64,000 bases of DNA from contig OX244046.1 in the NCBI GenBank assembly GCA_945861085.1, positions 186,001 to 250,000 on the forward strand. The letters are read 5' to 3'. The notes below the pieces were generated by a model. The model had not been told where the DNA came from and did not search any database. It worked only from the letters and a program-made list of their open reading frames with translations. The position numbers and the translations under genes are program-made. The stretch comes from Clostridioides difficile_D (GTDB taxonomy: Bacteria > Bacillota > Clostridia > Peptostreptococcales > Peptostreptococcaceae). How positions within the stretch are numbered: position 1 is the stretch's first letter; each line of letters starts with the position of its first letter. Positions 8,650 to 18,037 of the stretch are shown here, one piece after another.

Positions 8650-9324
8650 ATGTTAGAGATAATAGGAATGACAGTAGAAGATGCTAAAATTATAGAAGAT
8701 TGTGGTGTAGATAGAATAGAGTTAGTTAGTGCCTTAACTGAAGGTGGGTTGACACCAAGTTTTGGTCTTATAGAAAGAGTTGTTAACAGTGTAAAGATAC
8801 CTGTGAACGTAATGGTAAGACATCATGCGAAAAGTTTTGTATATAGCAAAGAAGATATAAGTATAATGCAAAAAGATATAAGCGTAATGAAAGAGATTGG
8901 TGCTAATGGAGTTGTGTTTGGGGTATTGGATAAAAACAACAATATAGATGAGAAAAATCTAAATATTTTATTGAAATGTTGTGATAATCTTGATGTTACA
9001 TTTCATAGAGCTATAGACGAATCAAATACAATGGATAGTGTTAAAACTTTGAAGGATTATGATAAAATTACAAACATACTAACATCAGGGGGTAAAGGAA
9101 GTATAGTTGATAACATACAGATAATAAAGAATATGATGCTTAGTTCTAATCACATAAAAATTCTTTTAGGTGGAGGACTTAATTTTAATAATATAGAAAG
9201 AATAAAGGAATCAACTAAAGCAAGTAATTTTCACTTTGGTACAGCTATTAGAATAAATAACAGTCCTTTTGAAGATATAGATAGACAAAAGCTTAAACAG
9301 CTCGTAAATATAATTTCAAGATAG
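8650..9324 (+). CDS. cutC: CutC family TIM-barrel protein
   Basis: 224 residues, matching CutC. Landmarks: LEIIGMTVEDAKIIEDCGVDRIELVSALTEGGLTPS at the start (split here by position, residues 2-37), then VMVRHH, FGVLDKNNNID, TFHRAID and ILTSGGKGS. The old copper-homeostasis role from E. coli is poorly supported in other bacteria. Position at the end of a glycopeptide-type operon, 2 nt after the dipeptidase, argues for an enzymatic role in sugar or amino-acid metabolism here (inference). Confidence 0.86.
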   Translation: MLEIIGMTVEDAKIIEDCGVDRIELVSALTEGGLTPSFGLIERVVNSVKIPVNVMVRHHAKSFVYSKEDISIMQKDISVMKEIGANGVVFGVLDKNNNIDEKNLNILLKCCDNLDVTFHRAIDESNTMDSVKTLKDYDKITNILTSGGKGSIVDNIQIIKNMMLSSNHIKILLGGGLNFNNIERIKESTKASNFHFGTAIRINNSPFEDIDRQKLKQLVNIISR

Positions 9325-9617
9325 TTATAGATAAAAATATAAAATACTTAGTTTAAATAAAGAGTGTGAGTTAATTATAATTTGGGTATATGAATGTTAA
9401 TAGGTATCAAATATGAAATTATTGTTGAGGATGCTTTATCACTTTTGGATAGTATTAAATATAAATAATGAAAGAAAAGATAGAATATGGAGGTTTTAGA
9501 GGGTTTATATTTATAAAAAATTTATAAAAGTTAAATGGCATATAATACATATAATTTCCTAAAATTACCAACTTATGACATGAATTCACATATTAATAAA
9601 CAATTAATGGAGATTTT

Positions 9618-9733
9618 TGTGGATAGAAATGGATATAAGTAGTAGTAAAAATAGCTTTAAATAAACAAAAACAAGAGTTATTAACAATTTTATCCACATT
9701 ATCCACAGGTATTTGTAATAATATTAATCCACA
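9618..9733. promoter_or_regulatory. DnaA-box cluster
   Basis: Two perfect TTATCCACA boxes abut at 9690-9698 and 9699-9707. One-mismatch boxes lie at 9725-9733 (TAATCCACA) and, reversed, at 9618-9626 (TGTGGATAG). Four sites in 116 bp far from dnaA is well above expectation by eye. Confidence 0.65.
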
Positions 9734-9809
9734 TGAGTATTAAGATAACTAAAAATAATAAATAATTCTATCAATTGAATAGAAAAAATCATAAAAGTTA
9801 ATAATAAAA

Positions 9810-9836
9810 AGAGGATTATGAGAGTTCGTGTAGAAC
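9810..9836 (+). promoter_or_regulatory. Sigma-H-type promoter for hpf
   Basis: AGAGGATTA (9810-9818) fits the -35 consensus RnAGGAWWW exactly. After 11 nt, GTAGAAC (9830-9836) fits RnnGAAT with one mismatch. The hpf ATG is 56 nt downstream. The B. subtilis hpf homologue is known to use sigma-H, which agrees. Confidence 0.6.
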
Positions 9837-9892
9837 ATATTATTTAAAGTATAAATTTTCTTATACTGGCATAATTGAAGGGAGATGTACTT

Positions 9893-10444
9893 ATGAACAT
9901 AATTATATCTGGAAAACAAATCGAATTAACTGATGCAATAAAAAATAAAATCGAAAGCAAACTAAGTAAGTTAGATAATTACATTCATCCAGACACTGAT
10001 GTAAAAGTTACAGTAAGTGCTAGAAAAGCAAGACAAAAAATAGAAGTAACAATAGCTACTGTAAATGGACCTATAATTAGAGCAGAAGATATGCAGGAAA
10101 ATTTATACACAGCTATAGATGTGGTATACGATAAATTAAGTAAACAATTAAAAAAATATAAAAAGAGATTACAAGATAAACATAAAGATAACAAGAGTAT
10201 AAGATTCCAAGATGCAGAGATAAATATAGCTGATGAACAAGAGGATTATGGAGATGAAAATCAAGAGTTAGTAATTCAAAGACGTAAAAAATTTAGTGTT
10301 AAGCCAATGAGTGAAGAAGAAGCTGTATTACAGATGGAGTTAATAGGACATGATTTTTATATGTTCAAGAACATAGATTCAGATGAAATAGCAGTAGTTT
10401 ATAAGCGTCATAATGGTGGATATGGTATAATAGAACATGAATAA
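9893..10444 (+). CDS. hpf: Long-form ribosome hibernation promoting factor
   Basis: 183 residues, the long HPF of Firmicutes. The N-terminal S30AE domain (residues 1-~100, NIIISGKQIELTDAIKNKIESKL) binds the 30S decoding site. A linker leads to the C-terminal dimerisation domain (~125-183, KFSVKPMSEEEAVLQMELIGHDFYMFKN), which joins two ribosomes into the inactive 100S form. I chose ATG 9893, preceded by AAGGGAG, over the TTG at 9875. A sigma-H-like promoter and DnaA boxes precede it. In many relatives it sits directly beside comF and the raiA RNA; here about 8 kb separates them. Confidence 0.95.
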   Translation: MNIIISGKQIELTDAIKNKIESKLSKLDNYIHPDTDVKVTVSARKARQKIEVTIATVNGPIIRAEDMQENLYTAIDVVYDKLSKQLKKYKKRLQDKHKDNKSIRFQDAEINIADEQEDYGDENQELVIQRRKKFSVKPMSEEEAVLQMELIGHDFYMFKNIDSDEIAVVYKRHNGGYGIIEHE

Positions 10445-10467
10445 AGCAATTTAGATTTAATCATATT

Positions 10468-10500
10468 AGCTATCGATAAATAAATTATCGATAGCTTTTT
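10468..10500 (+). terminator. Terminator after hpf
   Basis: A perfect 12-bp stem, AGCTATCGATAA (10468-10479) with TTATCGATAGCT (10485-10496), followed by TTTT. It isolates hpf from secA. Confidence 0.92.
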
Positions 10501-10575
10501 AAATTAATATTAAAAGTATAGTTTTTATGGTAAAATGAATAATAGTACAATAAAGAACGAGGAGAGATGTAAAAT

Positions 10576-13251
10576 ATGAGCTTTATGGATAATTTATTCA
10601 ACATGGCAGATAAAAAAGAATTAAAAAAGTTCAATAAAACTGTTGATATAATAGATTCATTAGAACCTAAGTTTGAATCTATGGCAGACTCGGAACTTAA
10701 AAATATGACAAATATATTTAAAGAGAGATTAGCAAATGGTGAAAGTATAGATGATATACTTCCAGAAGCTTTTGCAGTAGTTAGAGAAGTTTCTAAGAGA
10801 GTGTTAGGACTTAGACACTACAGAGTTCAAATGATTGGAGGTATAGTTCTACATCAAGGAAGAATAGCAGAAATGAAAACAGGTGAAGGTAAAACTTTGG
10901 TTGCAACTGCCCCTGTTTATTTGAATGCGCTTACTGGAAAAGGGGTACATGTTGTAACAGTAAATGATTACCTTGCAAAACGTGATAGAGACCAAATGGC
11001 AAAAATCTATGAGTTTTTAGGAATGAGTGTAGGTGTTATTATACATGGTCAAAATCCAAAAGTTAGAAAAGAGCAATATGATTGTGATATAACTTATGGT
11101 ACAAATAATGAGTATGGATTTGACTACTTAAAGGACAATATGGTAATACACAAAGAGCAAAGAGTTCAAAGAGGATTAAATTATGCTATAGTGGATGAGG
11201 TTGACTCTATACTAATAGATGAGGCTAGAACACCACTTATAATATCTGGACCTGGAGACAAATCAACTCACTTATATTCAGATGCAAATACATTTGTTTT
11301 AACTTTAAAACCAGATGATTATGAATTAGAAGAAAAAGATAAGGCTGTATCTCTAACAGCGTCAGGTATACAAAAAGCAGAAGTATATTTTAATGTTGAT
11401 AATATAACAGATATATCTCATACAGAATTATATCATCATATAAATCAAGCTTTAAGAGCACATGTAATAATGAAGAAAGATGTTGATTATGTTGCTAAAG
11501 ATGGAGAAATAGTAATAGTAGATGAGTTCACAGGTAGACTTATGTTTGGTAGAAGATATTCAGAAGGTTTACATCAAGCAATAGAAGCTAAAGAAGGTCT
11601 TAAAATACAAAGAGAGTCCAAAACATTAGCTACTGTAACATTCCAAAATTACTTTAGAATGTACAAAAAACTTTCTGGTATGACTGGTACAGCAAAAACA
11701 GAAGAAGAAGAATTTAAAGCAATCTATAAAATGGATGTTTTCCAAGTGCCTACTAATAAACTTATGGTAAGAGAAGATTTACCAGATTGTGTATACAAAA
11801 GTGAAGCAGGTAAGTTTAATGCTGTAGCTCAAGAAATAATTGAAAGACATAAGGTTAATCAACCAATACTTGTAGGTACAGTATCAATAGAAAAGTCAGA
11901 GTTATTGTCACAAATACTAAAGAAAAAAGGTATTAAACATGAAGTATTAAACGCTAAACATCATGATAAAGAGGCAGAAATAATAGCACAAGCTGGTAGG
12001 CTTGGAGCTGTTACAATAGCCACTAATATGGCTGGCCGTGGTACCGATATAGTTCTAGGTGGGAACCCAGATTTCTTAACTAAGAGAGAAATGAGAAGAA
12101 ATGGATTTAAAGAGGAAATAGTAAATAGGGTAGATACTCCAATAGAAGGAATACCTGTAAAAGGAAATGAGATTCTATTTGAAGCTAGAGCAGAGTATGA
12201 AAAACTATTTGAAAAGTTTAAGCAACAAACACAAGAAGAACAAAAACAAGTTATAGAAGCAGGTGGACTTGCTATAATTGGTACAGAAAGACACGAATCT
12301 CGAAGAATAGATAACCAGTTGAGAGGTCGTGCTGGTCGTCAAGGTGACCCGGGTAGTTCAAGATTTTATATAGGTCTTGATGATGACCTTATGAGATTGT
12401 TTGGAAGTGATAGAATATCTGGAATCGTAGATAAAATCGGTCTTGAAGAAGATATGCCTATAGAACATAGAATATTGTCTAAATCTATTGAAGGAGCACA
12501 AAAGAAAGTCGAAGGTAAAAACTTTGGAATAAGAAAGCATGTACTTCAATACGATGATGTTATGAATAAACAAAGAGAAATAATATATGCAGAGAGAAAG
12601 CGTGTACTAGAAGGTGAAGATTTACAAGAACAAGTACAATCAATGACTCATTCTATAATAGAAGAAGCGGTTACTCTTTATACGCAAGATAAAGGATTTG
12701 ATGAAGAAGGATTTAAAGAACATATGTATAATCTGTTCTTACCAAAAGGTAGTATAGAAATCCCAGAAATAGAAAAACTTAATCCAGTTGAAATAACAGA
12801 AAAAGTTTATGAAATAGCTATGAAGATATATACTTCAAAAGAAGAACAAGTTGGATATGAGAGAATGAGAGAGGTTGAGAGAGTAATCTTACTTCAAGCT
12901 GTTGATAACCATTGGATAGACCATATAGATGCTATGGACCAATTACGTCAAGGTATAGGTCTTCGTGCTGTAGGTCAACAAGACCCAGTTATTGCCTATA
13001 AAATGGAAGGTTTCGACATGTTTGATGAAATGAATAAACATATCAAGGAAGATACTGTAAGATATTTATTTAATATAACAATAGAAACTCCAGTGGAAAG
13101 AAAAGCAGTTGTAGATGTTGAAAATCTATCTTCTCCATCAGATGGAACACTTCCAACAAGTAAAACAGTTAAAAAAGATGAAAAAGTTGGAAGAAATGAC
13201 TTATGCCCTTGTGGAAGTGGTAAGAAATATAAAAACTGTTGTGGAAGATAA
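10576..13251 (+). CDS. secA: Preprotein translocase ATPase SecA (SecA1)
   Basis: 891 residues, a full SecA. Walker A is KTGEGKT at residues 101-107 and Walker B/DEAD is the VDEVDSILIDEARTP segment near 210. Helicase motifs in NBD2 include TNMAGRGTDIVLGG and RGRAGRQGDPG. The C-terminus ends in the zinc-binding CPCGSGKKYKNCC that contacts SecB or the ribosome. It drives protein export through SecYEG. C. difficile carries a second, accessory SecA2 elsewhere; the full length and intact zinc tail mark this as the housekeeping copy. prfB follows after 14 nt, a common Firmicute arrangement. Confidence 0.98.
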   Translation: MSFMDNLFNMADKKELKKFNKTVDIIDSLEPKFESMADSELKNMTNIFKERLANGESIDDILPEAFAVVREVSKRVLGLRHYRVQMIGGIVLHQGRIAEMKTGEGKTLVATAPVYLNALTGKGVHVVTVNDYLAKRDRDQMAKIYEFLGMSVGVIIHGQNPKVRKEQYDCDITYGTNNEYGFDYLKDNMVIHKEQRVQRGLNYAIVDEVDSILIDEARTPLIISGPGDKSTHLYSDANTFVLTLKPDDYELEEKDKAVSLTASGIQKAEVYFNVDNITDISHTELYHHINQALRAHVIMKKDVDYVAKDGEIVIVDEFTGRLMFGRRYSEGLHQAIEAKEGLKIQRESKTLATVTFQNYFRMYKKLSGMTGTAKTEEEEFKAIYKMDVFQVPTNKLMVREDLPDCVYKSEAGKFNAVAQEIIERHKVNQPILVGTVSIEKSELLSQILKKKGIKHEVLNAKHHDKEAEIIAQAGRLGAVTIATNMAGRGTDIVLGGNPDFLTKREMRRNGFKEEIVNRVDTPIEGIPVKGNEILFEARAEYEKLFEKFKQQTQEEQKQVIEAGGLAIIGTERHESRRIDNQLRGRAGRQGDPGSSRFYIGLDDDLMRLFGSDRISGIVDKIGLEEDMPIEHRILSKSIEGAQKKVEGKNFGIRKHVLQYDDVMNKQREIIYAERKRVLEGEDLQEQVQSMTHSIIEEAVTLYTQDKGFDEEGFKEHMYNLFLPKGSIEIPEIEKLNPVEITEKVYEIAMKIYTSKEEQVGYERMREVERVILLQAVDNHWIDHIDAMDQLRQGIGLRAVGQQDPVIAYKMEGFDMFDEMNKHIKEDTVRYLFNITIETPVERKAVVDVENLSSPSDGTLPTSKTVKKDEKVGRNDLCPCGSGKKYKNCCGR

Positions 13252-13265
13252 TCTCGGAGGATTAA

Positions 13266-14373
13266 ATGTTAAAGTTACAAGAGTATAGACATAGTATGGA
13301 GCATATAGCTTCAAATTTAGAAGAATTGAGGGTTTCTCTTTGACATAGCTTCGTTGATAGAAAAAATACAAATCAATGAAGAAAAGATGAATAAACAAGA
13401 CTTCTGGAACGATAATGAGGTCGCTCAAAGAGTACTTCAAGAAAATAAATCTTTAAAAGAGACATTAGAAGAATATGAAAGCTTAAAAAACTTATTAGAA
13501 GATATAGAAGTATTGATTGAAATAGGTGTAGAAGAAGAGGATGATTCTGTAGAAAGAGACATAGAAAAGTCCATAGAGTCAATAGAAGAAAAATTATCTG
13601 AAATAAAAATAAAAACTCTTCTAAATGGAGAGTATGATAAAAATAATGCTATATTATCTATAAACGCTGGTACTGGTGGTTTGGATGCTCAAGATTGGGC
13701 TCAAATGCTTTTGAGAATGTATATAAGATGGTCAGAAAGTAAAGGTTATAAAGTTAAGCTCTTAGATATAATATCAGACCCTGAGGCTGGAATAAAGACA
13801 GCTACAATTCTTGTAGAAGGAACAAATGCTTATGGATATTTAAAGAGTGAAAAGGGAGTTCATAGGTTGGTAAGAATATCTCCATTTGACCCATCAGGAA
13901 AAAGGCATACTTCATTTGCATCTATAGATGTAACACCAGAGCTAGATGAAAATATCGAAGTGGAAATTAATCCATCAGATTTGAAGATAGACACATATAG
14001 AGCATCTGGTGCTGGAGGTCAACATGTAAATACAACTGATTCAGCAGTTAGAATAACACATATCCCTACAGGTGTAGTAGTTCAGTGTCAAAATGAAAGG
14101 TCTCAACATCTGAACAAAGATAGAGCTATGAGACTTTTAATGGCAAAGTTGATAGAATTAAAAGAGTTAGAACAAAAAGAAAAAATAGAAGATATACAAG
14201 GAAAATACTCACAAATAACTTGGGGTAGTCAAATTAGGTCATATGTTTTTCAACCATATAAGCTGGTTAAAGACCATAGGACAAATGCTGAGTTTGGAAA
14301 TGTAGATAGTGTAATGAATGGAAATATAGACTTGTTTATTAATGAATACTTAAAAATGAATAAAACAGTTTAA
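13266..14373 (+). CDS. prfB: Peptide chain release factor 2, with programmed +1 frameshift
   Basis: Translation starts at ATG 13266 (CGGAGG upstream), reads 25 codons to CTT TGA with the TGA at 13341-13343, then slips +1 to GAC at 13342 and continues to 14373, giving about 368 residues, the normal RF2 length. The slip site is CTTTGAC with the Shine-Dalgarno-like GAGGG at 13328-13332, the standard autoregulatory device: low RF2 slows reading of its own UGA and allows shifting. The mature protein has the SPF-type specificity loop (ISPFDPSGKRHTS) and the catalytic GGQ in GAGGQHVNTTDSAVRI. It terminates at UGA and UAA. Confidence 0.97.
13328..13344 (+). promoter_or_regulatory. RF2 programmed frameshift site
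   Basis: GAGGG, a short spacer TTTCT, then CTTTGAC. The internal SD-like sequence and the in-frame UGA are both in place, so a gene finder that ignores it truncates prfB. Confidence 0.93.
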
Positions 14374-14440
14374 TAAATATGCACTGTAATAAAGATATAC
14401 GTATAGGAAGGTTAGTGTTTAATATGCACTTACAGCACTT

Positions 14441-14475
14441 AGGCTGAGGACTACAACCCTCAGCCTTCGTTCTGT
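14441..14475 (+). terminator. Hairpin after prfB, probable terminator
   Basis: AGGCTGAGG (14441-14449) pairs with CCTCAGCCT (14458-14466). The following sequence is only moderately T-rich (TCGTTCTGTCTT), so termination may be partial. Confidence 0.6.
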
Positions 14476-14517
14476 CTTATTATACTTATGAAAAAACTAA
14501 CATTAGGAGTGAATAAA

Positions 14518-16659
14518 TTGGATATAAATCAAATCTTAAAAAAAGAATTTAATCTTAGAGATGAACAAATAAATAATACATTAAAACTTATTGATGAAGG
14601 AAATACAATACCATTTATAGCTAGATACAGAAAAGAAATGACCGGGGAAATGAGTGATGTTACATTAAGAGAATTCTATGAAAAATTGATGTATTTGAGA
14701 AACCTTCAAAGTAGAAAAGATGATGTAGTTAGACTAATAGATGAACAAGGTAAGTTAACAGATGAAATAACACAAAATATAGAAAAAGCAAAAACATTGC
14801 AAGAAGTAGAAGATATATATGCTCCATATAAGCAAAAGAAAAGAACTAGAGCAACAATAGCAAAAGAAAAAGGACTAGAAAACTTAGCATTGTCAATACT
14901 AGAGAATAATTTAGATAGTATAGAAATAGAGGCAAAGAATTATATAGATGAGGAGAAAGAAGTTCTTTCTGTTGAAGATGCTTTAAAAGGTGCTAGAGAT
15001 ATAATTGCAGAATTAGTATCAGATGATGCTAAGGTTAGAAAGTATATAAGAGAATTAGCTTTAAGAGAAGGCATGATAGTTAGCAAAAACTCTACTGATG
15101 AGAAATCAGTTTATGATATGTATTATGATTATAGTGAAGCAGTAAAAAGCATGGCTCCACACAGAGTTTTGGCAATAAATAGAGGAGAAAAAGAGAATTT
15201 TTTAAAGGTTAAGTTAGAAATAAATAATGATAAAGTTTTAAATTACATAATAAATGAATATGTAAATGATAAAAATTTTAAAAATAAAGAAGAAATCGTA
15301 AGTTCAATAGAAGATTCTTATAAAAGATTAATTTTTCCATCAATAGAAAGGGAAATAAGAAATCATTTAACAGAAATAGCTCAAGAAAGAGCTATAAGTG
15401 TATTTGGAAAAAATGTTAAAAGTTTATTACTTCAACCACCAGTTAAAGACAAAGTTGTTATGGGATTTGACCCTGCTTTTAGAACTGGATGTAAAATAGC
15501 TGTAGTAGATAAAAATGGTAAACTACTAGATTATACAACCGTATATCCAACAGACCCTCAAAATGATGTAGAAGGAGCAAAGAAAGTTTTAAAAGGATTG
15601 ATTGAAAAATACGATATAGATATAATTTCAATTGGCAATGGGACTGCATCCAGAGAATCAGAGACTTTTGTATCAGAAATGATAAAAGAGATAGATAGAG
15701 AAGTGCAGTATGTTATAGTTAGTGAAGCTGGAGCATCTGTTTATTCAGCATCTGAACTTGCAAATGAAGAACATCCAGATATAAATGTATCAATAAGGGG
15801 AGCTATATCTATAGCTAGAAGATTACAAGACCCATTAGCAGAACTTGTAAAAATAGACCCCAAAAGTATTGGTGTGGGTCAATATCAGCATGACTTAAAT
15901 AAAAAGAGACTAGAAGAAGTACTAGATGGAGTTGTTGAAGATTCTGTAAATAGTGTTGGAGTAGATTTAAACACAGCATCATACTCTTTGCTAGAACATA
16001 TTGCAGGAATAAGCAAGACCATTGCAAAAAATATAATAGCATATAGAGAAGAAAATGGAGATTTTACATCAAGAGCACAACTGAAAAAAGTAAAAAGACT
16101 GGGACCTCAAGCATTTACTCAATGTGCTGGATTTATGAGAATTTTAGAGGGCAAAAATCCACTAGATAATACAGGTGTGCATCCTGAAAGTTATGACATA
16201 TGTAAAAAAATGATTGAGATAATTGGATACTCTTTAGATGATGTAAAGAATAAAAATATAGAAGAAATAGATGAAAAAATAAAAGAGATTGGCTTGAAAG
16301 AATTAAGTGAAAAACTAGAAGTAGGACAAGTTACTTTAAAAGATATCATAGCTGAAATCAAGAAGCCAGGAAGAGACCCAAGAGAAGAAGGTATAAAACC
16401 TATACTTAGAACAGATGTCTTAAAAATTGAAGATATACAAGAAGGTATGACTTTAAAAGGTACAATAAGGAATGTTGTAGATTTTGGTGCATTTGTAGAT
16501 ATTGGAATAAAAAATGATGGATTAGTTCATAAATCAGAAATGAGTAATAGCTTTGTAAAAGACCCTATGAGTATTGTTACAGTAGGTGATATAGTAGATG
16601 TAAAAGTCATTGGAATTGACTTAAATAAAAAAAGAGTCGCCTTATCAATGAAAAAGTAG
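14518..16659 (+). CDS. Tex-family S1 RNA-binding protein
   Basis: About 713 residues. Order: Tex N-terminal HTH-like domain (NTIPFIARYRKEMTGEMSD), YqgF/RNase H-like domain near 320-450 (GFDPAFRTGCKIAVVDKNGKLLDY), tandem helix-hairpin-helix (NTASYSLLEHIAGISKTIAKNI), and a C-terminal S1 domain (GMTLKGTIRNVVDFGAFVDIG). Tex binds nucleic acid and influences transcription and toxin expression in several pathogens. I take TTG 14518 as the start because AGGAGTG precedes it; ATG 14488 has no ribosome site. Full length, no sign of decay. Confidence 0.93.
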   Translation: MDINQILKKEFNLRDEQINNTLKLIDEGNTIPFIARYRKEMTGEMSDVTLREFYEKLMYLRNLQSRKDDVVRLIDEQGKLTDEITQNIEKAKTLQEVEDIYAPYKQKKRTRATIAKEKGLENLALSILENNLDSIEIEAKNYIDEEKEVLSVEDALKGARDIIAELVSDDAKVRKYIRELALREGMIVSKNSTDEKSVYDMYYDYSEAVKSMAPHRVLAINRGEKENFLKVKLEINNDKVLNYIINEYVNDKNFKNKEEIVSSIEDSYKRLIFPSIEREIRNHLTEIAQERAISVFGKNVKSLLLQPPVKDKVVMGFDPAFRTGCKIAVVDKNGKLLDYTTVYPTDPQNDVEGAKKVLKGLIEKYDIDIISIGNGTASRESETFVSEMIKEIDREVQYVIVSEAGASVYSASELANEEHPDINVSIRGAISIARRLQDPLAELVKIDPKSIGVGQYQHDLNKKRLEEVLDGVVEDSVNSVGVDLNTASYSLLEHIAGISKTIAKNIIAYREENGDFTSRAQLKKVKRLGPQAFTQCAGFMRILEGKNPLDNTGVHPESYDICKKMIEIIGYSLDDVKNKNIEEIDEKIKEIGLKELSEKLEVGQVTLKDIIAEIKKPGRDPREEGIKPILRTDVLKIEDIQEGMTLKGTIRNVVDFGAFVDIGIKNDGLVHKSEMSNSFVKDPMSIVTVGDIVDVKVIGIDLNKKRVALSMKK

Positions 16660-16807
16660 ATAAGTTTATGTATGATTATAATGCCCAAACTATATGTCTG
16701 TAAACACAATTCATAGAATATATAAATATTAAAAAATGTAAAAGTATTTTGTAAGAAAATAGTGTTAAAAAGAAGTACGATAGTCTTGAAAATCAGGAGG
16801 AAAATGA

Positions 16808-17974
16808 ATGGTTTTTATAAAAAATGGTAAAATAAATACCATAACAAATGGGATAATTCATGGAGATATCCTTATAGAAGAAGGAAAAATAATAGAAATA
16901 GGAAAAGATTTGATAGCACCTTTGGATGTGGATGTAATAGATGCTAGTGATAAACTTGTGTTTCCTGGATTTATAGATGCTCATACTCACTTAGGTTTGT
17001 GGGAAGATGGTATAGGGTTTGAAGGAGCAGATGGAAATGAAGAAACTGACCCAATAACACCACAACTAAATCCTATAGATGGAATCAATCCAATGGATAG
17101 GACTTTTAAAGAAGCCTTTGAAGGTGGAATAACTTCTGTTTGTACAACTCCTGGAAGTGCAAATGTTATGGGTGGTCAATGTATAGCTATAAAAACATAT
17201 GGAAAAAGAATTGATAAAATGGTAATAAAAAATCCAGTTGCATCTAAAATAGCATTTGGAGAAAATCCAAAGAGTTGTTATGGTCAGGATGATAAATCTC
17301 CTCAAACTAGAATGGCTATAGCAGCATTGATTAGAGAAAATTTAAAAAAAGCAGAAGAATATCTAGAAGATATTGATATGTATGAAAGTAATGATGACGA
17401 AGATTGTGAAAAGCCTGAATACGATATAAAAATGGAAAGTTTAATACCTGTTTTAAGAAGAGAAATTCCTTTCAAGGCGCATGCTCATAGAGCAGATGAC
17501 ATGTTTACAGCAATAAGAATTGCAAAAGAATTCAATTTAAAGCTTACATTAGACCATTGTACAGAAGGTCATCTTATTGTAGATGAATTAATGGAGGAAG
17601 GATTTCCTGTAATAGTAGGTCCATCTTTATCAGAAAGGTCTAAATTTGAACTTAGAAATTTGACATTTAATACAGCTGGAATACTTTCAAATGCAGGTCT
17701 TAATGTATGTATAATGACAGACCATCCAGTAATACCAGTTCAATATCTTCCAATCTGTGCAGGTATTGCAGTCAAACATGGTATGAAAGAAGAAAAAGCA
17801 ATAGAATCAATTACAATAAATCCAGCTAAGATTTTAGGGATAGAAGATAGAGTAGGCTCTATAGAAGTTGGTAAAGATGCAGACATAGTAATTTGGGATA
17901 ATTCTCCATTGGAGATTCAAAGTAATGTACTTTACACTATAATAAATGGTAAAGTAGTATATGAGAAAAAATAA
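16808..17974 (+). CDS. Amidohydrolase family protein
   Basis: 388 residues of the metal-dependent amidohydrolase superfamily (imidazolonepropionase/dihydroorotase-like group). The first metal motif is FPGFIDAHTHLGLWEDG near residue 50-66. Later metal ligands are in KAHAHRADD and LDHCTEGH, and the catalytic Asp is in MTDHPVIP. The C-terminus closes the beta sandwich (VGSIEVGKDADIVIWDNSPL). Substrate not recognisable. AGGAGG upstream. It stands alone; the FMN riboswitch begins 60 nt after its stop. Confidence 0.86.
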   Translation: MVFIKNGKINTITNGIIHGDILIEEGKIIEIGKDLIAPLDVDVIDASDKLVFPGFIDAHTHLGLWEDGIGFEGADGNEETDPITPQLNPIDGINPMDRTFKEAFEGGITSVCTTPGSANVMGGQCIAIKTYGKRIDKMVIKNPVASKIAFGENPKSCYGQDDKSPQTRMAIAALIRENLKKAEEYLEDIDMYESNDDEDCEKPEYDIKMESLIPVLRREIPFKAHAHRADDMFTAIRIAKEFNLKLTLDHCTEGHLIVDELMEEGFPVIVGPSLSERSKFELRNLTFNTAGILSNAGLNVCIMTDHPVIPVQYLPICAGIAVKHGMKEEKAIESITINPAKILGIEDRVGSIEVGKDADIVIWDNSPLEIQSNVLYTIINGKVVYEKK

Positions 17975-18037
17975 CTTGACAATTATTAAAAAATTAACTA
18001 ATATAAGAGTGTAAGGAAAATTAAAAAATCAAAGAAG

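Larger units (their letters stand above)
9325..9892 (+). other. 568-bp intergenic region before hpf
   Basis: No gene is seen. It holds a cluster of DnaA boxes (9618-9733) and a sigma-H-like promoter (9810-9836), listed separately. The rest is AT-rich. No clear terminator for the cutC operon was found. Confidence 0.6.

Noticed and set aside
9618..9733. Chromosomal origin of replication
   Set aside because: DnaA boxes are present, but there is no dnaA, dnaN or DNA-unwinding region next to them; the genes around are hpf and secA.
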